This document shows positions 15,496 through 27,182 of a stretch of DNA of 64,000 bases, one piece after another. The position numbers and the translations under genes are program-made. The notes beneath the pieces were generated by a model. The model was not told the DNA's origin and searched no databases. It was given only the letters and a program-made list of their open reading frames with translations. Source of the DNA: Pachyseris speciosa (Eukaryota > Cnidaria > Anthozoa > Scleractinia > Pachyseridae); assembly GCA_016490735.1 (NCBI GenBank), contig JAEMWC010000031.1, positions 61,001-125,000 on the forward strand, in the 5' to 3' direction. The stretch's first letter is position 1; the number at the start of each line of letters is the position of its first letter.

Positions 15496-16985
15496 ACTTA
15501 CTTTGAACATGCTCTTACAATTTTTAAAAGAGTGAGATTAAGACCGAGAGTCAAACTCTTTCCAATCAGGAATTGATGGGATGCGCTGGATATTGCTCGC
15601 ACAAGTTGCACTCTTCACAGCTAGAAAAAAACACTTACTTTCAACATGCTCTTACAAGTTTTAATTCAGCGAGACTCCACACCTTCGAACAAGTATTACT
15701 CATCGCAGCTAAAAAGAACAACTTATTTTCAAGATGCTCTTACAAGTTTTAAACGAGCGAGGTTATGATCGAGAGTGAAACTGTCTCAAATCAGGAATAG
15801 ATGGGACCCGCTCCATATCGCTAGCACAAGTAGTACTTAAGACAGCTAGTTAAGACCACTAACTTTCAACACGCTCTTACAAATTTTAAATTATTATTAT
15901 TTAGATTATGACCGAGAGTCAAATTCTCCAAAGTCAGGATTTAGTGGGACGGACTGCACACAGTGCACAAAAGTAGTACTCATCACAGATGGGAAAAACT
16001 ACTTACATTCAACAGCTCTTAAAGTTTTAAAACAGTGAGTTTATGACGGAGATTGCAACCCTTGCAAATCAAGAATTTATGGGACGAGCTCCATATCGCC
16101 GCACAAGTAGTACTAATCACAGCTGGTAAAAACCACTTACTTTCAACACGATGTTACCAGTTTTAAAAGAGTAGGATTATGACCGAGAGTGAAATTCTCG
16201 AAAGTCAGTTATTAGTGGGACGCGCCGTATACCTTGCGCACAAGTGGTGCTCTTCACAGCTTGTGTAAACCACCTACTTTCAACATGCTCTTACAAGTTT
16301 TAAAAGAGTGAGGTTATGGCAGAGAGTTTAAATCTCGGAAGACTTTGACGTCACACCCGTAGTACTCACCAAAGCTATTAAAAACCTCTAAAAAGATTTG
16401 GAAGAGTGAGCTTATGACCGAGAGTCAAACTCTTTCAAATCAGGAATTAATGGGACGCGCTCCACATTGATCGCACAAGGTGCACTCAACACAACTAGTG
16501 AAAACCACCAATTTCTACATGCTCTTACAAGTTTTAAAGGACTGAGGTTATGAATGAGAGTCAAACTCTGTCAAATGAGGAATAGATGGGACGCGCCTTA
16601 CATTGCTCGCAGAATTTGCACACATCACAGCTAGTAAAAACCACTTACTTTCAACATGCTCTTACAACTTTTCAACGAGTGAGGTAATGACCGAGAGTAA
16701 AATTCTCGAAAGTCAGCTATTCATGGGACGCGCTGCACACCGCGTGCACAAGTGCTATTCATCACAGATAGTAAAAACCACCTTCTTTCAAAATCCTCTC
16801 ACAACTTTTAAACTAGTGAGCTTATTACCGAGACTGAAACTCTGAGAAATAAGAATTGATGAGAGGCGCTCCACATTGCTCGCCCAAGTTGCACTCATCA
16901 CAGCTTGTTTAAGCCACTTACTTTCAACACGCTCTTGCAAGTTTTGAAACAGTGGGATTATGACCGAGAGTTAAATTCTCGAAAG

Positions 16986-18247
16986 TCAGTTATTGATGGA
17001 ACGCCCTCCACACCGTGCGGACAAATGGCTCTTCACAGCTAGTAAAAACCACCTACTTTCAACATGCTCTTACAAGTTTTAATTCATCGAGGCTCCACAC
17101 CTTGCGAACAAGTATTACTCATCGCAGCTAAAAAAACAACTTATTTTCAAGATGCTCTTACAAGTTTTAAACTAGCGAGGTTATGACCGAGAGTTAAACT
17201 GTCTCAAATCTGCAATAGATGGGACCCGCTCCATATCGCTAGCACAAGCAGTACTTAAAACGGCTAGGAAAAACCACTTACTTTGAACATGCTCTTACAA
17301 CTTTTAAAAGAGTGGCATTATGACCGAGAGTCAAATTCTCCAATGTGAGGATTTGGTGGACGGACTGCACACAGTGCACAAAAGTTGTACTCATCACAGA
17401 TGGGAAAAACTACTTACATTCAACAGCTCTTAAAGTTTTAAAACAGTGAGTTTATGACGGAGATTGCAACCCTTGCAAATCAAGAATTTATGAGACATGC
17501 TCCATATCGCTCGCAGAAGTAGTACTAATCACAGCTGGTAAAAGCCACTTACTTTCAACACGATCTTACAAGTTTTGAAAGAGTAGGATTATGACCGAGA
17601 GTCAAACTCTCGTAAGTCAGTTATTGATGGAACGCCCTCCACACCGTGCGGACAAATGGCTCTTCACAGCTAGTAAAAACCACCTACTTTCAACATGCTC
17701 TTACAAGTTTTAATTCATCGAGGCTCCACACCTTGCGAACAAGTATTACTCATCGCAGCTAAAAAAACAACTTATTTTCAAGATGCTCTTACAAGTTTTA
17801 AACTAGCGAGGTTATGACCGAGAGTTAAACTGTCTCAAATCTGCAATAGATGGGACCCGCTCCATATCGCTAGCACAAGCAGTACTTAAAACGGCTAGGA
17901 AAAACCACTTACTTTGAACATGCTCTTACAAATTTTAAAAGAGTGGCATTATGACCGAGAGTCAAATTCTCCAATGTGAGGATTTGGTGGGACGGACTGC
18001 ACACAGTGCACAAAAGTTGTACTCATCACAGATGGGAAAAACTACTTACATTCAACAGCTCTTAAAGTTTTAAAACAGTGAGTTTATGACGGAGATTGCA
18101 ACCCTTGCAAATCAAGAATTTATGAGACATGCTCCATATCGCTCGCAGAAGTAGTACTAATCACAGCTGGTAAAAGCCACTTACTTTCAACACGATCTTA
18201 CAAGTTTTGAAAGAGTAGGATTATGACCGAGAGTCAAACTCTCGAAA
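16986..18247. repeat. 631-bp near-identical tandem duplication within the satellite
   Basis: The block starting at GTCAGTTATTGATGGAACGC (16,986) recurs 631 bp later (17,617). It spans four to five monomers, and the copies differ at only a handful of bases over the stretch I compared, whereas neighbouring monomers are far more diverged. This marks a recent unequal exchange or replication-slippage event at a scale smaller than the ~2.5-kb higher-order unit. Confidence 0.88.
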
Positions 18248-18250
18248 GTC

Positions 18251-21200
18251 AGTTATTGATGGGATGCGCCGTATAACTTGCGCACAAGTGGTGCTCTTCA
18301 CAGCTTTTGAAATCCTACTACTTTCAGCATGCTCTTACAAGTTTTAAAAGAGTGAGGTTAAGACGGAGAGTTTAAATCTCGGAAATCAGGAATTGATGGG
18401 AAGCTCTTCACACCGCGCACAAAAGTAGTGGTCATCACAGATAGTTACCACTTTCTTTGGACGTGCTCTTACAAGTTTTAAAAGAGTGAGGTTAAGACCG
18501 AGAGTCAAACTTTCGTAAATCAGTAATTCATGGAACGCGCTCCACACTGTACGCGCCGGTAGTACTCACCCCTGCTAGATAAAACAACACACCATGCGCA
18601 TAAGTAGAACGAATTACAGCTACTAAAAGCCACTTACTTTCAAAATGCTCTTAGAACTTTTAATATAGTCAGTTTGTTACCGAGATTCAAACACTCGAAA
18701 ATCAGGAATAGATGAGACGCGCTGCTCGCCCTGCACAGCCGTAGTACTTATCACAGCTAGAGAAAACCACTTACTTTCAAAATGCTCTTACAAGATTTAA
18801 AAGAGTGGGATCATGACCGAGAGTCAAATTCTCCAAAGTCAGGAATTGATGGCACGCGATGCACACCGTACGCACAAGTAGTAGTCATCACAGCCAGTAA
18901 AAACCACATACTTTCTACATGCTCTTACAACTTTTAAATGAGTGAGTTTATTTAGGACATTGAAACCCTTGTAAATCAGGAATTAATTGGACGCGCTCCA
19001 CACCGTGGAAACGTAGTACTCATAACAGCTAATCGAAACGACTTACCTCCAACATTCTGTTAGTGGTTTTAAAAAAGTAAGATTATGACCGAGAGTGAGG
19101 GTCTCGTAAATCAGGAATTGATGGGATGCGCTTCACATTGCACGAACAGTAGTAGTCATCCCTGCTAGAAAAAACCAGTTACTTTCACGCTCAACACCAT
19201 GCTCATAAGTAGTACTCATCAGAGCTAGTAATAACCACTTACTTTCAACATTCTCTTAAAAGTTTTGAAAGAGTGGGATTATGACCGAGAGTCAAATTCT
19301 CCAAAGTCAGGTACTGATAGGACGGGCCGCACACCATGTGCACAAGAGGTACTCAACACAGATTGTAAAAACCACCTACTTTCAACATCCTCTTACAAAT
19401 TTTAAACTAGTGAGCTGATGACCAAGAGTCAAACTATCTCAAATAAGGAATTAACCGGACGCGCCTCACATTGCTGGCCCAAGTTGCACTCATCGCAGCT
19501 ACTAAAAACCATTTACTTTCAACATGCTCTTACAAGTTTTAAACGAGTGAGGTTACGATCATAAGTCAAACTATCTCAAATCAGGAATACATGGGACGCC
19601 GTCCATATCGCTCGCACAAGTAGTACTTATCACGGCTAGTGAAAACCACTTACATTCAACACGCTCTTACAAGTTTTAAAACATTGCGATTATGACCGAC
19701 AGTCAATTTCTCGAATTGAGTTATTGATGGCACGCGCTCCACACCGTGCGCACAAGTGGTGTTCTTCACACCTAGCAAAAACCACCTTCTTTCACATGTG
19801 GTTACAAGTTTTAAAAGTTTGAGGTTATGACGAAGATTTAAACTCTCGCAAATCAGGAATTGATGGAAACCGCTGCACACCGTGCACAAAAATAATACTC
19901 ATCACATTAAGTAAAAACCACTTACTTTCAAAATGCTCGTAAAAGTTTTAAAAGAGTGAGTTTATTACCGAGATTCAAACCCTCGCAAATCAGGAATTGA
20001 TGGGCCGCGCTCCACACAGTGTACAAACCTAGTAATCATCAAAGCTAGTAAAAAGCACTTCCTTTCAGGCTACTCTTACAGTTTTCAAAAGAGTGAGATT
20101 AATACCGAAATTCAAACTCTCGTAAATCAGGAATTCATGGGACGCGTTCCACACCGTATTCACCGGTAGTACTCATCCCTGCTAGAAAAAACAAGTTACC
20201 TTCACGTTCCACACCGTGCGCATAAGTAGCACTCATCACAGCTAGTAACATCCACTTACTTTCAACATGCTCTTACAAGTTTTCAAACCCTCGAAAATAA
20301 GGAATTGATGGGACACGCTCCACACCGTGTGCAAACGTAGTAATCATCAAAGCTAGTAAAAACCACTTTCTTCCAATATGCTCTTACAAGTTTTAAAAGA
20401 GCGAGATTAAGACGAAGAGTCAAACTCTCTGCCATCAGGAATTGATGGGACGCACTCTACACCGTGAACAGACGTAACACTCATCACAACTAGTCAAAAC
20501 CACTTACTTTTAAGATTATCTTAGTGGTTTTAAAAGAGTGAGATTATAACCGAGAGTCAAACTCTCTCAACTCAGGAATTGATGGGACGCGCTCCACATT
20601 GCTCGCACAAGTTGCACTTACCTTGAACCATCTCTTACAAGTTTTAAAAGAGTGAGATTATGACTGAGAGTCAAAATTTCGACAATAAGTAATTCGTGGG
20701 AGGCGCTGCACACCGTTCCCAAAAGTAGTACGCGTCACAGATAGTAAAAAACACTTAGTTTCAACATGCTCTGAAGAGTTTTAAAATAGTGAGTTTGTGA
20801 ACGAGATTCAAACCCTCGCAAATCAGGAATTGATGGGACGCGCTCCACACCGTGCACACACGTAGTACTCATCATAGCTAGTCAAGACCACTTAATTTCT
20901 ACATGCTCTTATAGGTTTGAAAAGAGTGAGGTTATGACAGAGAGTCGAACACTCTCAAATTACGAATTGATACGACGCGCTGCATATAGCTCGGACAAGT
21001 AGTAGTAGTCAAACTCTTTTAAATCAGGAATTGATGGGACGCGCTCCACATTGCTAGCACAAGTTGCACTTACTTTCAACATGCTCTTAGAAGTTTTAAA
21101 AGAGTGAGATTATGACTGAAAGTCAAAATCTCGCAAATAAGTAATTGGTGGGACGCGCTGCACACCGTTCCCAAAAGTAGTACACATCACAGATAGTAAA

Positions 21201-21861
21201 AACGACTTACTTTCAACATCCTCTTAAAATTTTAAAAGAGTGAGTTTATGACCGAGATTCAAACCCTCGCAAATAACCAATTCATGGGACGCGCTCCATA
21301 CCGTGCACACACGTAGTACTCATCACAGCTAGTCAAGACCACTTACTTTCTACATGCTCTTACAAGTTTTAAACGAGTGAGGTTATGACCGAGAGTCAAA
21401 CTCTCTTAAAGAACGAATTGATCGGACGCGCTCCATATCGCTCGCACAAGTAGTACTAATCAGAGCAAGTGAAAACCACTTACTTTCAACACGCCCTTAC
21501 AGGTTTTAAAAGAGTGGGATTACGACCGAGAGTCAAATTCTCGAAAGATAGTTATTGATGGGACGCGCTCTACACCGTTCGCACAAGTGGTGCTCTTCAC
21601 AGCTAGTAAAAACCACCTACTTTCAACATGCTCTTACAAGTTTTAAAAGAGTGAGGTTATCACGGAAAGTCAAACTCTCGAAAATCACGAATTGATGGGA
21701 CGCGCTCCACACCGTACGCACCGGTAGTACTCATCCCTTCTAGAAAAAACCAGTTACTTTCACGCTCCACACCGTGAGCATAAATAGTACTCATGACAGC
21801 TAGTAACAACCACTTACTTTCAACATTCTCTTAGAGGAATTGATGGGACGCGCTGCACACC
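18251..21861. repeat. Diverged satellite monomers, no clear higher-order order
   Basis: The same ~137-bp monomer landmarks continue (for example TCAGGAATTGATGGGACGCG and CTCATCACAGCTAG). Monomers here are more divergent, several are shortened or carry variants such as CATCCCTGCTAGAAAAAACC, and I cannot find the 2.5-kb marker order of the left part. Diverged monomers at an array edge are what unequal exchange models predict. No coding sequence is supported. Confidence 0.85.
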
Positions 21862-23980
21862 GTACTACTCATCACAAATAGTAAAAACCAATTACTTTCA
21901 AGAACTGAAGTTTTAAAGGAGTGAGTTTACTACCGAGATTGAAACCCTCGCAAATCAGGAATTTATGGGACGCGCTCGACACCGTGAACAAACGTAGTAC
22001 TCATCACAGCTTGGCAAAACCACTTACTTTCAACATTCTCTTAGTGGTTTTTAAAGAGTGAGATTATGACCGAGAGTCAAAGTCTCGTAAATCAGGAATT
22101 TATGTGACGTGCTCCACACCGTACGCACAGGTAGTACTCATCCCTGCTAGAAAAAACCAGTTACGTTCACGCTCCACACCGTGCTCATAAGTAGTACTCA
22201 TCACAGCTAGTAACAACGAGTTACTTTCAACATTCTCTTTCAACAAGGTCTCCTCAAGAATCGGTATCCTTAAACGCATAATTCCTTGCCTTACATTACC
22301 ATTAGCTCAAACCGTGTATAAGTCATCTATTCAGCCCTTATTTGACTACTTCGGAGTAGTCTGGGACACATGCAGCGAGACATCATCTCTACGACTACAG
22401 AGACTGCAAAATCGTGCTGAAGGAGTTATGCTCTTGACTGGCAATCGCAACCCGTCTGCCTCAGTACGAGCTAAGCTCAACTGGTCGACATTACAGCAGA
22501 GAAGAAAGTACAACAAAGCCATTCTTACTTTCAAATGTTTAAATATTCAACTAGAAGGGCTTGATACGAACTACGTACGTCATTCAGAAATACACAGTTA
22601 TAATACTAGAAACAAAGATAAGTTTGTTTTACCTAAACCAAGAACTGAATAAATGAAATGTACTTTTAAGTACACTAGTATCACCTTGTGGAACACATTA
22701 TCTAAGAATATCGAAAACTCTAACTCTGTATCAAGCTTTAAAAGACAAATTAACGAAATATTATTGTAATCATTTAATTATTTTATTTTATCATTATTTC
22801 TGTCAAGTTTTATAAGGCAAGTTAGCTAAACGTTATTGTAATCATTTAATCGTCTTATTTTATTCTATAGTTCTTATTTTAGTTCTATAGTTATTTTATT
22901 CTATAGTTTTCGTGCACAAAAGTACTACTCATCACAAATAGTAAAAACCAATTACTTTCAAGAACTGAAGTTTTAAAGGAGTGAGTTTACTACCGAGATT
23001 GAAACCCTCGCAAATCAGGAATTTATGGGACGCGCTCGACACCGTGAACAAACGTAGTACTCATCACAGCTTGGCAAAACCACTTACTTTCAACATTCTC
23101 TTAGTGGTTTTTAAAGAGTGAGATTATGACCGAGAGTCAAAGTCTCGTAAATCAGGAATTTATGTGACGTGCTCCACACCGTACGCACAGGTAGTACTCA
23201 TCCCTGCTAGAAAAAACCAGTTACTTTCACGCTCCACACCGTGCTCATAAGTAGTACTCATCACAGCTAGTAACAACGAGTTAGTTTCAACATTCTCTTT
23301 CAACAAGGTCTCCTCAAGAATCGGTATCCTTAAACGCATAATTCCTTGCCTTATATTACCATTAGCTCAAACCGTGTATAAGTCAACTATTCAGCCCTTA
23401 TTTGATTACTGCGGAGTAGTCTGGGACACATGCAGCGAGACATCATCTCTACGACTACAGAGACTGCAAAATCGTGCTGGAAGAGTTATGCTCTTGACTG
23501 GCAATCGCAACCCGTCTGCCTCAGTACGAGCTAAGCTCAACTGGTCGACATTACAGCAGAGAAGAAAGTACAACAAAGCCATTCTTACTTTCAAATGTTT
23601 AAATATTCAACTAGAAGGGCTTGATACGAACTACGTACGTCATTCAGAAATACACAGTTATAATACTAGAAAGAAAGATAAGTTTGTTTTACCTAAACCA
23701 AGAACTGAATAAATGAAATGTACTTTTAAGTACACTAGTATCACCATGTGGAACACATTATCTAAGAATATCGAAAAATCTAACTCTGTATCAAGCTTTA
23801 AAAGACAAATTAGCGAAATATTATTGTAATCATTTAATTATTTTATTTTATCATTATTTCTGTCAAGTTTTATAAGGCAAGTTAGCTAAACGTTATTGTA
23901 ATCATTTAATCGTCTTATTTTATTCTATAGTTTTGATGTATTCATAATTTATGTTGATACTCATTAATATATATTCTACA
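21862..23980. repeat. 1,060-bp tandem duplication carrying satellite plus a LINE fragment
   Basis: The sequence from GTACTACTCATCACAAATAG at 21,862 repeats from 22,922, an offset of exactly 1,060 bp that also separates the two LINE reading frames (22,314 and 23,374). Each copy contains about 380 bp of satellite followed by LINE sequence. The copies differ by roughly ten substitutions over the LINE part and by a ~40-bp insertion near 22,870. Copy 1 stops inside the LINE at about 22,910 and jumps back to satellite; copy 2 continues to the LINE tail at 24,077. The LINE therefore inserted once and was then duplicated by the satellite's own tandem process. Confidence 0.9.
22240..22910 (+). pseudogene. 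CR1/L2-like LINE, 3' fragment (duplicated copy, tail missing)
   Basis: An open frame at 22,314-22,652 encodes the region C-terminal to a LINE reverse transcriptase (RT): IQPLFDYFGVVWD, LQRLQNRA, LNWSTLQQRRKYNKA and a terminal PKPRTE. A second block in another frame after the stop (TSITLWNTLSKNIENS, about 22,670-22,760) completes the usual ending. The same order occurs in the longer LINE at 62.5-63.6 kb (LPNFDYCSPVWD, LQKLQNRAAR, LNWERLSIRRKKHKS, PKPRTNYLKRS). It begins abruptly after the satellite motif CAACATTCTCTT and lacks RT catalytic motifs, endonuclease and 3' tail. It cannot encode a working protein. Confidence 0.85.
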
Positions 23981-24077
23981 TTATTTTAGTATTGTGTTTA
24001 TTTATGTCAGGGGCACCTGGGAGAACAGACTGCTGAAGGTGTTCCCTGGTTAAATAAAGCTCATTATTATTATTATT
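23300..24077 (+). pseudogene. CR1/L2-like LINE, 5'-truncated insertion with 3' tail
   Basis: This copy carries the same RT C-terminal region (open frame 23,374-23,712, with IQPLFDYCGVVWD and LQRLQNRAGRVML) and the real 3' end of the element: GGTGTTCCCTGGTTAAATAA followed by a short (ATT)n tail at about 24,064-24,077. Satellite is split cleanly, ending in TTCTCTT and resuming with ACAAGTTTT. Heavy 5' truncation with an intact 3' end is typical of target-primed reverse transcription. A stop after PKPRTE and missing catalytic domains make it non-functional. Copy 1 at 22,240 is its tandem duplicate. Confidence 0.87.
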
Positions 24078-26392
24078 ACAAGTTTTAAAAGAGTGAGTCT
24101 ATTACCGAGATTCAAACCCTCGCAAATCAGGAAGTGATGGGACGCGCTCCACACCGTGCACACCCGTAGTACTCATCAAAGCTAGTAAAATCCACTTACT
24201 TTCAACATGCTCTTACAGGTTTTAAAAGAGAGAGATTAAGACCGAGAGTCAAACTCTCTCCAATCAGGAATTGATGGGACACGCTCCACTTTGCTCGCAC
24301 AAGTTGCACTCATCACAGTTAGAAAAAACCAGTTACCTTCAACATGCGCTTAAAAGTTTTAAACGAGAGAGTTTATGACCGATAGTGAAACTCTTTCAAA
24401 TCAGGAATAGATGGGACGCGCTCCACATTGCTCGCACAAGTTGCACTCATAACAGCTAGTAAAAACCACTTACTTTCAACATGCTCTTACAAGTTTTAAG
24501 CGAGTGATGTTATGACCGAGAGTCACCCTCGCAAATCAGGAATTGATAGCACGCGCTCCACACCGTGCACTAATGAAAGCTAGTAAACACCACTTACCTT
24601 CAACATGCTCTTACAGGTTTTAAAAGAGTGAGTTTAATGCCGAGAGTCAAACTCTCGTAAATCAGGAATTAATGGGACGCGCTCCACACCGTACGCACGG
24701 GTAGTACTCATCCCTGCTAGAAAAAAACAGTTACTTTCACGCTTTACACCTTGCGCATAAGTAGTACTTATCACAGGTAGTAACAACCACTTACTTTCAA
24801 CACTCTCTTAAAAGTTTTGAAAGAGTGAGCGCTCCACATTGCTCGCACTAGTTGCACTCATCACAGCTACTAAAAATCATTTACTTTCAGCATGCTCTTA
24901 CAAGTTTGAAAAGAGTGGGATTATGACCGAGAGTCAAATTCACCTAAGTCAGGTATTGATAGGACGCGCTGCACACAGTGTGCACAAGTGGTACTCATCA
25001 CAGATAGTAAAAACCACCTACTTTCAACATCCTCTTACAACTTTTAAACTAGTGAGCTTATGACCGAGAATCAAACTCTCTCAAAAGAGGAATTGATTGG
25101 ACGCGCTCCACATTGCTTGCACAAGTTGCACTCATCACAGCGAGTAATAGCCACTTACTTTCAACATGCTCTTACTAGTTTTAAACGAGTGAGGTTATGA
25201 TCGAGAGTCAAACTCTGTGAAATCAGGAATTGATGGGACGCGCTCCATATCGCTCGCACAAGTAGTACTAATCACAGCTACTGAAAAGCCCTTACTTTCA
25301 ACTCGCTGTTACAAGTTTTAAAAGAGTGGGATTATCACCGAGAGCCAAAGTCTCGAAAGTCAGGTATTGATGGGACGCGCTCCACACCTTGCGCACCATG
25401 CGCACCATGCGCACCTACTTTCAACATTCTCTTACAAGATTTAAACTAGTGAGATTATGACCGCGTGTCAAACTCTCGAAAATCAGGAATTGATGGGACG
25501 CGCTCCACATTGCTCGCACAAGTTGCACTCGTCACAGCTAGTGAAAACCACTGACTTTCAACTTGCTCTTACAAGTTTTAAACGAGTGAGGTTATTAGCG
25601 AGAGTCAAACTCTCTAAAATCAGGAATTCATGGGACGCGCTCCACACCGTACGCACCGGTAGTACTCATCCCTGCAAGAAAAAACCAGTTACGTTCACGT
25701 TCCACGCCGTGCGCATGAGAAGTACTCATCACAGCTAGTAACAACCTCTTACTTTCAACATTCTCTTAAAAGATTTGAAAGAGTGAGCTTATGACCTAGA
25801 GTCAAACTTTTTCAAATCAGGAATAGATTGGACGCGCTCCACACCGTACGCACCGGTAGTACTCATCCCTGCAAGAAAAACCCAGTTACTTTCACGTTCC
25901 ACGCCGTGCGCATGAGAAGTGCTCATCACAGCTAGTAACAACAACTTACTTTCAACATTCTCTTAAAAGATTTGAAAGAGTGAGCTTATGACCTAGAGTC
26001 AAACTTTTTCAAATCAGGAATAGATGGGACGCGCTCCACATTGCTCGCACAAGTTGCACTCATCACAGGTAGTAAAAACCACTTGCTTTCAAGATGGTAT
26101 TAAAGTTTTAAACAAGTGAGGTTATGACAGAGAGTCAAACTCTCGCAAATCAAGAATTGATGGGACGCGCTCCATATCGCTCGCCCAAGTAGTACTAATC
26201 ACGGCTAGTGAAAATTACTTACTTTCAACACTCTCTTACAAGTTTCAAAACAGTGGGATTATGACCGAGAGTCAAGTTCTCGAAAATCAGTTATTGATGG
26301 GACGCGCTCTACACTGTGCACAGAAGTGGTGCCTTCACAGCTAGTAAAAACCACCTACTTTCAAAATGCTCTTACATGTTTTAAAAGAGAGG
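24078..26392. repeat. Satellite array, right-hand terminal block
   Basis: About 17 monomers of the ~137-bp satellite resume directly after the LINE tail with ACAAGTTTTAAAAGAGTGAG and run to 26,392. A local doublet lies at 25,630-26,030, where two stretches with CATCCCTGCAAGAAAAA and GCGCATGAGAAGT are nearly identical. The array ends within a monomer (TTACATGTTTTAAAAGAG) exactly where Gypsy sequence begins. Confidence 0.88.
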
Positions 26393-27094
26393 CCGGATTG
26401 AAGGTGAAGCCAGAGAAATGCCGTGTTCTACCAAAGCGCTTGCCATTTGTTGGCCACATCTTATCAGCACAAGGAGTGTCTACGGATCCCGCAAAGGTCT
26501 CTGCGGTGAGATCCTGGCCTTCACCAACCAATCTGTCCGAGTTGCGTGTATTTCTGGGGAAGATCGGCTACTACCGAAAGTTCATACCAGATTTTGCAAC
26601 CCTTGCAAACCCTCTCTGCCAACTCGAGGAGATGGGCACCTGTGCTCGCCTTCCCAAGATTTGACCTACCATTTGTGCTTGACACTGACGCTAGTACAAC
26701 CGGTGTCGCTGCTTTGTTGTCTCAAGTGCAGGATGGTGAAGAGCTCCCTATTGCGTATGCTGCGAAGGCCCTGACAAAATCACAACGGAAATGGCCACCC
26801 ACCAAGATTGACATGTATGCCCTTGTGTTTGGGACAGAATCATTCTACCCTTATTTGATCAACAAACAATTTGTTGCTCGGCTGGACCAATGATGATTAG
26901 TGAGGCTTCAGAATTTTAAGCACCCCAAGCCACAGGAAACTCGATGGGTTGAGTACCTGCAGCAGTTTGACATGGAAATAGAACATCGGCTTGCTCGTCT
27001 ACATGCCAATGCGGATGGCCTGTCCCGTAACCCTGGCCAGAAGACCCCCTGGTTGACAAGCTGGAGGAAGCAGACGTCTCTCGTGGGCCATTGA
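26393..27094 (+). pseudogene. Gypsy-1 RT thumb and RNase H fragment
   Basis: The first frame (26,393 to about 26,640) reads KPEKCRVLPKRLPFVGHIL and VFLGKIGYYRKFIPDFA, the RT thumb and connection of Gypsy elements. A frameshift near 26,640 moves to a second frame (to 26,893) with PFVLDTDASTTGVAALLSQ, the start of RNase H with its first catalytic Asp, and AYAAKALTKSQRKW. Stops near 26,893 break it again; 26,900-27,094 carries RWVEYLQQFDMEIEH and HANADGLSRNP, the normal RNase H end. The RT palm with the YxDD-type motif is missing, so it cannot polymerise. Reading frames 5' of position 26,393 are satellite, not protein. Confidence 0.88.
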
Positions 27095-27182
27095 TTGTTG
27101 GAACGACTACTAATGATCAGCTACAAGTTCTGTTGAGGATGCCAGCCAAACACTCCTGCCATGGTCCAATGACCACCTGAGA

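Larger units (their letters stand above)
1..18250. repeat. Satellite array, ~137-bp monomer, with higher-order repeat structure
   Basis: Monomers of about 137 bp follow each other without a break (except the SINE at 15.1-15.5 kb). Each has the same landmarks: CACAGCTAGTAAAAACCACT, then TTTCAACATGCTCTTACAAG, a TTATGACCGAGAG hairpin region, TCAGGAATTGATGGGACGCG and CACACCGTGCGCACAAG. Neighbouring monomers differ clearly, but particular variants return in order. The variant with AAATTATTATTATTTAGATT is at about 4.76, 7.50, 10.87, 13.38 and 15.89 kb. The variant with CCTCTAAAAAGATTTGGAAG is at about 0.5, 1.5, 5.2, 8.0, 11.4, 13.9 and 16.4 kb. The period is thus about 2.5-2.75 kb (18-20 monomers), with internal gains and losses. 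This is higher-order satellite organisation. Short ORFs inside it are chance. Monomer size was counted by hand. A centromeric or heterochromatic role is inference only. Confidence 0.93.

Noticed and set aside
1..26392. Dozens of 60-118-codon open frames in the satellite region
   Set aside because: They follow the satellite monomers in changing frames, lack domains, and recur because the DNA recurs. They are not genes.
1..26392. A CRISPR array
   Set aside because: Repeats are ~137 bp, adjacent and diverged, without short identical repeats and unique spacers; the sequence is eukaryotic.
1..26392. Hammerhead ribozyme in each satellite monomer (TTATGA, GAGAG hairpin, GAAA)
   Set aside because: The core would need CTGATGA directly joined to stem II. 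Here G5 is replaced in most copies (TTATGA), two extra bases precede the hairpin, and no stem I pairing is found between the flanks.
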